Assembly: GCA_015143295.1 (NCBI GenBank)
Contig: CM026570.1
Location: forward strand, 23,939,250 to 24,003,249
Direction of reading: 5' to 3'
DNA from: Tetracentron sinense
Taxonomy: Eukaryota > Streptophyta > Magnoliopsida > Trochodendrales > Trochodendraceae
DNA length: 64,000 nt
Shown: positions 50,901-62,900 of the stretch, piece by piece
Position numbering within the stretch: position 1 is the stretch's first letter
Layout of the letters: each line of letters opens with the position of its first letter
Notes under the pieces: generated by a model
Seen by the model: only the letters and a program-made list of their open reading frames with translations
What the model was told of the DNA's origin: nothing
Databases searched by the model: none
Program-made: the position numbers and the translations under genes

Positions 50901-53900
50901 CCAAATCGTGTAAGCCCTAAAAGAATAAAAGAAAAAAAAGTGGTTATAGTTAAGTTATAAACTAAGTTAACTTAAATAATAATCAACATTAACTAAACTA
51001 ACCACTATTTAATTTAAAAAAAACAGTGTTAAAAAAAAGCGCCTAGGCGACTGCCCAGGAACAAAACGACTAGGCGTCTAGGCCTAGGCGACGCCTTGAC
51101 TACACTGTAACTACTTACCTTCTTAATCACATTCCATTATGAGAAACCCCTTATCTTCGAAAATCCAACTAGTCCTCATTACATACTTCCATCATGAATG
51201 TTTTTCACATGCTCCGTAGAGCTTTAGTGCATTCATTAACACTAGCATCATCAAGCATGAGATTAAGACATAATTTAGCGTGAGTATGTAAGAACTTTTG
51301 AATGAGGACCATTTTGTAGTTTGACTCAGTAAAACTGTTGTGGAAAAATTTAATTTGTGGCAACACTAAATCCCACATATTGACAATCTCCAACTTTACA
51401 TTTAGCAAGGCACCAATGCTACGATTTGTTGCGTTTTTTTTTGCTATTGTCGTATATCGTCAAGCCCTTGACAACGTCAGCTTTGCCCCCAATGTTTGCT
51501 TTTAAGAGATTCAAAACTTGCCAAAGAACTTGATGATCTGCATATCTGAAATGATAAGACTTTTGTTGGGGATATTAAATGTATAACCTCCTTTAAGATT
51601 AAATCCTAAAAACAAGAAGCACTGGCCATATTATTGCATGGTATGAGGTGCCATGGCTTGGAGAGTTGGTCAATAGTTATGAATTAACCAACTCCTATGG
51701 AAGTCTTGACATCCGTAATGAAATTTAGACTAGCATCTTGCCAAGGCGATGTTCAAACTTGTAATGGCATATAAAGGATTGTGTTTTGCATGCTCCCTTT
51801 TCTCAATGGACAAGCTTGATATCTTCTCACAATTCTATTCACATGGTTCACATCCTATCTCATGGCTTATTGGGAGGAGTGCATTTTTTATGACTTTGAA
51901 CATTTATTAAATCACAACTTCTAATTTTGGGCCAATATTGTATGTAGATGCAATAGTCAAAAGCTTTCTTGAATTTTTGTGTAATAGATTATTGCAATGG
52001 ATATTCCGTCCAGCTTGGAAATGGCACTGTCACATTGTTCATAAAAAAATCGTCTTGTTAAATTCGCAGAGATGGTTGAGAAGTTTGAAATATTTAGGGG
52101 CCTGGGGTGGGTGGTGGTGGTGGGGGGTTGTTGGGCTCAGCCCTCTGTGACTTTGATCATAACTGGAAAATTGTGTGTAGTTTTATTGAAATTAGTGAGG
52201 TTAGCATTGGCAAACACAATAATATATATATTCATAAAAGGAAATCACACACACACACATATGTATGGATGTATGTATCTAGTGGAATGATCGTATGAGA
52301 CAACTCAAAATAGTATATTTGGGAGTCATGTGGTTATTTGTCTCAAGTGGACCCATTATTGAGTTGACCCAATTAATAATGGTCAATGCTGGTAATTAGG
52401 GTATGTTTACCAATAAAAGGTCGGTTGTGGGTGTTTTTCGGTTTGATTCTAACTTAGGTGATCATTTCCAGTATATGCATGTATGGATTTAATATTTATA
52501 TCGAGAATATATCTTATTTCTCAACTATTGAATTGGCAACTAACAAAAATTGGCACACAAATGAGTTTGAACTTGTCTAACATACAAAGTGGTGTAGAAC
52601 TCTAGCTATAGATTTCATATAAAAACTGTTCCTGATTTTTTGTTTTATTTCATAATATGTGAATTTTATTTTTTAAATCTTTGACTAATCATTGTCATTT
52701 AATTTCAGTGAGCATGTTAAATTTTCAGCAGAGGAACTATCTGAAATAAAAAGAGTTTCAACTGGACATCTACGCCTTCTAGGATTCAAACCATTGAGTT
52801 GCTTAAAAGATTATTATAACTTAAGGCCATCAACGTTTGTTTTCCCTAGTGACGAGGTGGGCTTGTTTTCAACCCATTTGCAGTAGTTAAAATATAGTTT
52901 TCTCTGGTTGCTGCTAATCAATTACTCCTTTCTTCTACCATCCCTTTTTGACCAAATCTTTTGTTCTTAAAGTTTTGCTGTCTTATTTGTAATGCTAATG
53001 CATGCTCAGTAACTGAATACATGGTTTCCATTTGCTTCTAAAGTCATTATTAACTTAATACTTTGAGATTGTGAACCTCTAAGCGATGCCTGTTACTTCA
53101 AAGTTTTATTATGTTCCTTAGGATTTATAAATGATTATGTTGCATAGTTTGGTCTTCTGTTATCTCGACTTTTCATGTTTAATTACTTCCAAGGTATTAA
53201 ATTTCGGTGTCAGTCTAAACTTTGGCCACTAAGGAAGTTGACATGTATTGTGAAAGTTTAAGGAAGTCCAAGGAAATCATGTAAAAATCAAATAAACTTA
53301 GGAAACGTTGAAAATCGAAGTTGATACTTGAGGAATGGAATACATAAGCATTAATACACATTTAGAATTCATTACATTACAAAATGAAAGCAATTATAAA
53401 ATATAAGCATAAAATGTGAAAATCATGTCAAATGACACACGTTGTCTTAACTGTGAAGCCAAATATGCACGATTAAGACAACAATACATCCCCAAAGAAA
53501 GAGAAATATGACAAGATAGCACCTATGAACACTCAAGTCCCAATTCATGACGAAATATGATAAAATAGCACCTATGAACAGTCAAGTCCCAATTCATGAC
53601 TCATAACCACATAGAGGTTTGATGTGACTCGAAGTCATCATCCCTGTCTCTACGAGGAGGCTAACCATGTTCTACTTCAGGTAAATACTGAGCCCACGAC
53701 ACATAACTTTAGTTGTGCCTGTTATACTCTCAAATATAGGCACTACAATCTAGATATTAAAACCTTACATTCAATGAATTAAATAAGAAAATATTGAATT
53801 ACAACAATAAAGTAAATTACATACACGATACAAGCTCAATACCACATTGAGCTTCGTGCTGATTCAAACAGTGTGAGCTTATGAACTAAATAAATTGATA

Positions 53901-56900
53901 CTTATAAGTGAGCTAGACATATTGACAACAATGTGGCCAACTCATGTGAACATGATATGTGGACACTTACTGCTAAATTCTGCTCGTCTGTAGGTTGGAG
54001 TCTGTTGTGTTGGGCAGCAACCCTTTAGGCTTTCTCGAACGTCAGAAATTCTGTCTTCTATGTTTAGCCATCATGTATTTATCAATTCATGAATTGTTTT
54101 TGTTTTTTGGATGGAATTTCCTCATTTCTCAATACTGTAAATTTTGTCATACATCAATACTGTTGTGATGGGCCAAAGTCACTAAGCCAATAGTATGTTA
54201 TGTTATTTATTAGTGTGTACCTCTATACACATTACACATTAGTAATGGTATTCTATCCTCACAATGACTTTCTCAATAAACGAAAATGAGAGAAGTGTAT
54301 CTAGAAAATACACTTATTATTTCTCTTCTTTAACCAAGTCTTCTTCTTCCTTCTCTTTTCTCCATCCAAGAAACTAGGGTTTCAATATTTCTACTTGGTA
54401 TCAGAGTTGGTTTTCACTGAAGATTATTAGAGGCATTTGAACCAAGGATATAAATAAAAAACCAAAGCAACTTCAACAGCTGCTAACATCAGTTGATCGT
54501 ATGGCTGACGTTAGCAGCCGTACAGATGAACCTTCCCCCTCTTTGATATGAAGTTACATGGTAAGAGGGAATCATTTATTTTCTTGATTTTTTTTTGAAA
54601 AATATTGATGATGTATTTCCACCCAAAGTGATTTGATGGAAACAAAAAATGCAGATTTGATTAAATCTGATTGGTGTGATCTGTTGGGGTTTTTTTGGAG
54701 GGATAAATTACAGTTGTTTGATCCATTTTAAAATTGTAGAAAGTTTGAAACAAGTTTCATGATGTTCTATGAAGAATTGAGATTGGGAATTCAAATTGTT
54801 ATTTTTCTTCAAATATTTAAACATCGGTGATGATGATGATCTATTTTGCAAGCATTTAGTCAGCAGTAATGTGTGTTCTTTTAGGTGAGTGTATATGAAG
54901 TTTTTTATGTTTTTGCTCTTTTATATTTGATGGTATATTCGTAGATAGATTAATGATGGGTATATTGGTCGTATTAATTATGTCATAGAAATTATCTGAT
55001 TCATATATATATATATATATATATATATACACGTGTGTGTGTGTGTCTGTTCAAGAACAATCACATTAAGGATTGGTATAGTGTTGTGGCCTACCATTGC
55101 TAACTTCTTCATTTGTTATCTGATGCAGGAAGTAATTGGAAGTTCTTGCATTTTCATTGCTCTCCACAGATCCATGATACGGCTTAGGCGGTTAGTACGC
55201 TATAGGAATTTGTATTTTTTATTAGACTCCTAGCAGTACTCTTAGTTCTAGTCATCGAAGATCGTTTACGCATTCTTTTTCATTGAGTGTCATCCTTATG
55301 TTCTGAAACCGTAAACTGGTTCTCTCATCTCAATGGATGTGGAAATTATGAATTATTATTTTCAGTGATAAAACTCCCTTTGGTGTCTCAACAGTGAAAT
55401 CATCTTATAATTGCATCTGTTTAGTTTCTCACTGTTCTGTTCACTAATGAACAAAGTTCGTATTCATTAGTAGTCTACCAAAAGTTCACATTTTCACTTA
55501 ATTTTCATTTTCAATTTTCATCAAGTAACTTGTTTAACCTTAATACAAACTCCTTTGGTGTTTGTTCTAAAATAATATTGAAAATATAATCAAAGGTGAA
55601 AGTGGAAAGAAGAAAAATGATGAGATCTAGAGGAGAGAATTTTTAGCAAATATTTTCAGCTTATATATAGTGCTCTTTCCTTTTTCCTTTTTTTTTTTTT
55701 AAAAATTGTTATGAATTTTTTTTATGCCGCTATCTACTCTCTGAATTATAATAGATTTTTCTTTCTTTCTGTTCTTTTTTTTTTCTTTATCAGTAATAAG
55801 TGTTTAATAAGTGCGTGCTTGCTTGAACCCCTATAGGTGCTAGGGTCCTTGTCAATTTGCCTGATTGCCTAGGAAAATCTTTGACTATACTTATGTTATC
55901 CTTCCATACTGAAACACAGCTGGAGTTGTTGTTACATGTGAAATTATAATTATGGACAAGACTAGTGATAAACATCTTTCCATTTTCTACTTAGTCCCTT
56001 AAACAGTTAGACTCAAGGTTTATTTGTGAACATAAATTCATTGTTTTTTGGTGAGTACACTTGCTTCGAAGTAATGACTTAACTTTACACAGTAACTTAC
56101 ATTTTCAAATGTTACATCTTAGTTTCAATTTTCATTTCTCATCCAGTGCACATCTTAGGATCCCACAAACCCTTTAGTTACTTTTGTTGGGATTTTCCAG
56201 GTTTGCAGTTGCATTTCTTGGCAGTTTGACTCATCCCCAAATGGTTGCTCTTGTTGCCCAAGTAAGATTTCATTCTCTCTGCGAGTTAAGTTCAATTTAA
56301 GCATGTTTGAGTATCTCTTTGCACTGATGCAATTTGTTTGCAATGCATTTTTTAACGCCCTTATGCTCAAGGTTTTAAATGTCTGCAACTTATTGGATAT
56401 TTCCTCGGATATATGCGTATGTCGTAGGATAGGGATCTATCCTTGCTATTCATCTTTACACAATATACCAACTAAATATCATGCAAATATTGCAATTGCA
56501 TATTTCACAATTAATTGTCAACACCTCAAAATATCGGCAACAAATTGATTTATTTATGTTATAATATGTCAGTCGACATGGAAATGTCGGATGGCATTTA
56601 AGATGTTTGGGAATTTCTTCTTAAATTTTTATCAAATTTCACTGAATTTTCTTGTATTTCAGCTTGTTTAACCCCAAAGCAACCAAAATTAGGTGAGAAT
56701 CAGCAAGTAACCTCGTAGAGCAATATGTTTTTTTTTTAAAATTTTTTTTGTGAAAGTGCAATCAAGATATTTTTTTGTAACTTCAAAATTTCAAACCTAA
56801 TAGCAAGTATATCATTTTCAAAATTTAAGTCTATAGTGTATATTTCCAGCAATCTATTGTCCAATTATTATTATTAATTTTTTGCTAAAATTATATATTT

Positions 56901-59900
56901 TCTTAATATATTTTCATAAGTATCATTTTAAATTAATATATAAATTGTATTATTAATTTTATAGGCTTATTACTAGGTCAATGTGGTTTAAAATTTAGTA
57001 TTTTATGTATGAATATGCTTTTGAGTATGAGTCGCATGCATATGCCTATGGAGGTGTACAACCTCAAATGAGGGTGATACCGACGGCGACTCATTACCTC
57101 TGGTATCCACTGATGTAGTCTTGGTGTAATTTGGATAAGGTAAGTACCATCTTTATATTCGTGAGTGTACAACATGGTTTCATCCCATGAGTTGGGCGCA
57201 ATATGTAGTTGTAAACACCCATTTTCTTATAAGCCCTACAAGACTTCCTGTGACCGACTAGAGAGTTTTTTCAAGAATATTTAAAAATTAACCAACTTAC
57301 CTGACTTTTGCTAAAATTGTGAAAATTCCCTTAAGTTGAAAAATTACCAAAATACCCTTATTTTGTTCAAACAAGTCTTTTTTGATCCAATTTTCATAAA
57401 AATACTTATTTAGATAAAATTGATCTATTTTAAGAGTTAAAATAGATTTTAAAAAGGAAAATTAGTTTTCGATAAACCACGGGTGAACACATGGCATCCC
57501 AAGCTTTATATTTTAAAAAATTAGGGTTTTTAGTAAAAAAAATCAAGGTTACTGTTATTCAGTTATCTCCATCTTGTGTTTCAAAACTTGCAAAAATACT
57601 CCAAAAGAAGTTGCTAAACAAAAGAGGGGAACTGCTATTTTTTTTTTTGGAAAAAAATTTGAATCTATTGGTAGGATGATTACTACCAGAATTTTTTAAA
57701 CATAACTGCAGTTGTCGGTAATAAAATTACCAGCATTCTCTTTTTGGCCTTAGAGCATTGTATCGGTAATAGTATTACCAACACATAGTTTCTAATTTGT
57801 TATTTCCGAAATTAGCGACACGTAATTCAAACCTTCCGCACCTTTATAACAACCCCCTAAGGGCTTGAGCACTACATGTCTAAAGGACTTTTGGGAGGAC
57901 TTTTTGCTACTATTTTTGGGGATTTTAAAGGGAGAACTCTATCTTCCAATATTCAAGTCCAATGAGGGAGCTCTATTCATAGCATTTTGAATAGCGTTTC
58001 ATCTTAACTGTCATTGCAAAGCATTCTCAATGTAGGTACCCTAAAACCGTAAGCTTTTACTTTTGATTTATTTTACCCTTCTATTCTTTAAATTTTCGTT
58101 TTATTGGAGGATGAGAATCATTGTGGTGTTTGGGAGGATTGAATGTTTAAATGGATATTTATGGAGTGCCTCGGTGTTGTTGAATTCTTATGGACCTTAT
58201 AATTAAAATCAACCCTATATTTAATAGGTCAATCCTTTGAAATTAGATCTGGAGAGGTAAACTAGATCAGAATTACCTCAAATTTAGTCTCTGGACTTGA
58301 TTTCAGCTAGGGAATAAATCTACCTGAGCTGATCTTGATTTGGCTATGTCTGCACCACTGATTGTGGCTGATTCGATTAACTGATATTGATGTGGCTTGA
58401 TTGACCCTTTTCCGGATGAACTTCATTCTAAAATTTGGTTTCTAGAGGTTTTTCCAATTTCCACCCTCTAAATTCATCCATAGATTTGATTTCATTTTTT
58501 GGACTGATTTACGGTATCTGAACCTTAAATATGTATCGGTTTCGTATAACCTAAATACTTACATCTTTCATATTTCTCTCATTCGCTTTCTATTCTACAC
58601 TCCAAAACCCAAATTTCTTTTGGCTTCCTAGTGCCTTATTTTATTACTTATATTTAATTTTATTTTATAATTTTTTATTTTTTAAAAAATGTATCATCCG
58701 AAACTGATACGTATCGGTCTCAGTTGGGACCGAGACAGTTCCTAAACCGTATTTTAAATCCTTGGTTTGACTATACAGCATTGACCATTATGATATGACA
58801 AAGCTAATTTTCTGTCCAGATCGTCTCACTTTTTGTGATGGGTTTGCCTTTTCATGTCCTCTGTTATGTTACCATGAATGGTAAATATTTGTGTTCTTTT
58901 CAATCACGTCAGTAGTTAGTGAGAGCTAACCAATTTCATTCTGGACATCCATATTTTTTATTTACATCCAAACACTTGCATATTTGTTAGAATTTTTTGG
59001 TTATTTTTAAATTTTAACTTAAGTCAGTGACATGAAATTTTTTAAATGTATGGAAGAATGCATGGGAGATGAATAAACATAGTGAGATATACACAGACAC
59101 AAAACATATTTCCTTATTAAATTTCTTTAATCTCAATTGATCAACAACCATTGTCATGGTGGAGGTCCAAACTTTTTTAATGTTCAAAATTAGTAAGAAA
59201 CCAGTGTGATGCATGGAAATGTCAGAAGGGAAAATAAAATAAAATAGTATATTAGTTAAAATTTAATTTAATAGATTTAAAAAGAATGATAGTAAAATAA
59301 TTTAGGGAGTGATAGCTCGACTCAACTCCTACTTCATTTTCTCTTTTTAGCTCTCCTTTATCAAAGTTAAAAAATGTGCATACTAAAGAAAACAGAGAAA
59401 TACCTATAAACAAATACATCCATACAGAAAAAAAGCAAATCATAGTTATTCATAGAAAAATAAAATAGCCAAATCTCCTAAAATCATATATTTTATACTC
59501 AATGAAGAACTATATGTTCAAAATTGAGGAAAGAAGAGATATGGTTCTAATAAAATCGAACATCAATTAATCAACCAATCAGGAAAGATTAAAGACTCAC
59601 TAATCAAACTACAATACAAAAAGTTTATAACCGTTCTGAATATGCATGGATAATCGATTACTCTCAACTGATGAATCAATCCCAATCACATTCAACCCTC
59701 GAGAATATATTTGAGGCAGGAAGCGTTGCAGTAATATTGGATGGTCCCATGTTAAGTAATGGGATCCGGAATCCCTATAACATTGACATTCACAAAAGCT
59801 TTGATTGCTGGAACAACCCGGACCGCAAAAGCCAACTAGTTTCACTCATATGCCTTGAAACTTAAAAAAAAAAAAAAAAGGCTTTACCATAACAAATATT

Positions 59901-62900
59901 CAACTAAACAGTACAACCAAATAAACAGTACAAGGTTTGATCAACAATTTCTACAAAATTTCTTTTATAAAAAATGACAAACATACCATTTAAAACGTAA
60001 TCCAATTATGCAGTTTTTAAATAGCATTAGACCTTCGTTGGGGGGATTTTCTACATTTTATGTGAAAATATATCTTTCTGTAAATTGTTCGGAGAATGAT
60101 ATGCTTTCTTAAGTTCAAAAAAATATTAATTTGTAAGTAGTTTTCAGCATGATATAGTCTTAAAATTTGTAGAGACAGTGGGCCTTTTTTGTAAAAATCT
60201 CCTTACAAATCCGATACCATTTCTTTGAAAACCAATCTCCTTCATTCGTGAGCCATTGTTGGGTTTTTTTATCCCTTTTCCTTCTTGTTTTAACCTATTT
60301 AAACTTAAAACCTCTAAAAACGAGGAAGATTCCTAGCCAGTGACTCATGCTCTCTCTCTCTCTTGGCCACTGTTACAAATCTCCCGAGAAAAACCGAGAA
60401 AAACATCTCAAGTTTAAAACTTAGTTTTTATCATGATATTTTAAAAATTTCACGAGAAATATAATTTTCTCTTTTTATCCCGTATATATCACGAGATTTT
60501 GCTGAGATTTAACCAAGATTTTAAAATATCATGAGAAATACACAATGTTGTTGGTTTTTTGAGTTTATAACCTGATGATATTTATTACTATTTTTGTAAT
60601 TTTAATATATATTTTTTTAAACATTCCCGAGATTTAGGCAAGAAATAACCGAAAAAAATTTAGATTTGAAAATCTCCCGAGAAAAACTCCGGCCGATAAA
60701 AACCCGAGAACGAGATTTGTAACACTGATCTCGGCCAAGGAGAGAGGATTTTCTCTAGGTTTTTTGTTCCCAGCCAGAAATCTGTATATGGAATTGAAAC
60801 TTTAGAGGATTATTTCAATTCATGAATTTTTTTTGTCAGTGTCCACAAAAGGAAGGAAAACAGCAACATGTTTGCAATTTCAGATAAATTCCTCTGCTAC
60901 ATCTTTTTTGGTTTATATAATTAAAGAAACAAATGCCACATTTATTTCAAAGATCTTTGTGATCAAGCCGAGGACTATTAAGATTCATTAAGAACACACC
61001 TTTGGTTGTTGCATTGAACGCTTAAGAAGAGAAACACTGACAGAAAACAGAGATATGTGTTTTGTGGTGAATGAAGAGATGAGTCTTCATTTATGTTGGC
61101 TGGGAATCTGGGATCTCCATGGCATCATCTTCGGCGACTTTCTCTCATCGTCGGAAAAACAGTAAGTGAATATTTAATCCAAAGTTTCAAACAGAAGCCA
61201 CAACCGTATGTAAATACTCATTCAATCTTGCTACTAAGATAAAACCCAATAATATTCTGAATACAGAGATCGAAGATGAGTAGGATTTGGGATTTTAAAG
61301 AGTCATTTCGCAGAGGGGTGTCTTGAAACAGTGTGTGGGTTGTTTGCAATTTGAAGGTAGAGAGAGGAGGTGAAACGAGGTAATAAGGTTCAAAGGCTAG
61401 AGAGAGAAAGGAGAGAGAGGTGGTGTTTCGTAGTAAGCGAACACCCCATCCCTTCGTAACTGCCACATGCACTGCACCCCGTTCAAATTGAACGGACACG
61501 ACTAACGGAACATGCCTCTTCGCAGTCTCTCCTGGCCTTAAATTAGAGTGAGAAATAAAAAGAGGGGTTTTAGATATACCTTGGGAATAGGAAAAAACTA
61601 TTCAAATGCAATGGTTCACTTCCTAAAATCCCTCCTGAGCAGCCACGTGGACCCACTACTGCTCGGGTTTAATTAGTAGTAATTTATGTTTTCTTAGGTT
61701 ATTCTAGTAAATTTATCGTAATTTAAAATCCCACAACTATAATAGTTTCAGCATTGAGAAAGTGCCCAAGAAATGAATGAGCATAAGGGTATCCACATAT
61801 GATTTTCTATAGGAGCTTGGCGTGTTCAAATACCAATAGAAATGGAGAAAAAAATGAAATCTGGATTTTCTGATAAAATATTGGAAGAACATCAATCCCT
61901 AGAGATTGATGCCAGAAATCTGCAGACACGTCAAAAAATCTTAATTTCATACTTTCCTCAAATAGACTAAAATGAAGAATGGATAGCTCATATCAGCTCT
62001 CCAAAAGTATGCGTGGGTAGTAGAAAGGGCCAGAAGATTTGAATCTTCCAAAAAAGGAAAAAAGAAGCTTCTGTATCTGAGTCAAATGGAGGGCTATGAT
62101 ACTAAATTATGATGAATGATGCTGCGAGCTTTAGACTAGAAGGCAGAAACAATAGTGACTAGGTTCTCATTAAGATGATCACTAACTGAAATGAAGGAAA
62201 AGTATAGTATATAGCCCATACATAAGCTAACCAAATTGTTGTTGTTCAATCGATATAATTAAGAGTAATACTACAAACCATAGTTACTAGAGCGAGAGGC
62301 AAAGCAAAAACGAGAAGCGGGTAGTGATTGTATATTTTTATTGTTATTAATGAAACACTTTATCTAAGTTATATCATTATCAATCATACATTTTCGTCAC
62401 TCATCAACGCACATATTTGCCCCCTTCCTAAGGCATCTCTTGTGCCTTTGTTGTTTTTTTTTTTAAAAATTTATTCTCAAATGTGCATTAATATCTATTT
62501 TAACATTTCCTGAAGCTTCACTGCAAAATTCAATGTTTTCACCCATTTTTTTAATCGACGCATGCGATATCCCCACAAAATGATATATCTTGCGATATAT
62601 TTTCGATATCTCTTTTGGTGCGACATGTCATGTGATATTTATAGTCGAAACCTTGGGTAGCGAGACTTTAAAAATAAGGGGGAAATGAGAAGCAAGAAAT
62701 GAGACATGGGCCGCCTCACTTCCCTTATATTAGTATGGCTAGACATACCTTAGATTTTGCCTTACATGAGATATGTGTGGAGAACAAGGTGCCCTAGACT
62801 ATAGTGGACCCTTGTATAAAAACCATTTAATTTGAATCTTCTGCTCCGGGGTAGAATAAAATAATATTAATATGAATAAATATTTAATCTAATGGTATTT

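Larger units (their letters stand above)
45958..51107 (-). mobile_element. hAT transposon with perfect 8-bp TSD and internal transposase
   Basis: Left terminus CAGTGTAGTCAAGGCGTC, identical inward from the right (51107). Flanked by TAACTACT at 45950-45957 and 51108-51115. It spans 5150 bp, including a nested 1063-bp hAT element, so about 4.08 kb originally. The transposase lies on the minus strand at 46228-48813. Subterminal CTAGGCG/CGCCTAG repeats occur at both ends. The identical TIRs and TSD argue for a fairly recent insertion. Confidence 0.93.

Noticed and set aside
50569-50960. Several overlapping open frames rich in Arg/Glu or Ser/Leu
   Set aside because: They cover GA- and CTT-rich simple sequence in the hAT element; composition alone explains them.
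52072-52298. Gly/Trp-rich overlapping frames
   Set aside because: Produced by a G-rich run and a (CA)n tract.
59671-59865. Plus-strand frame followed by an A-run, suggestive of a processed pseudogene
   Set aside because: No recognisable protein. The same A-run also reads as a pyrimidine tract plus AG on the other strand, so orientation is unresolved.
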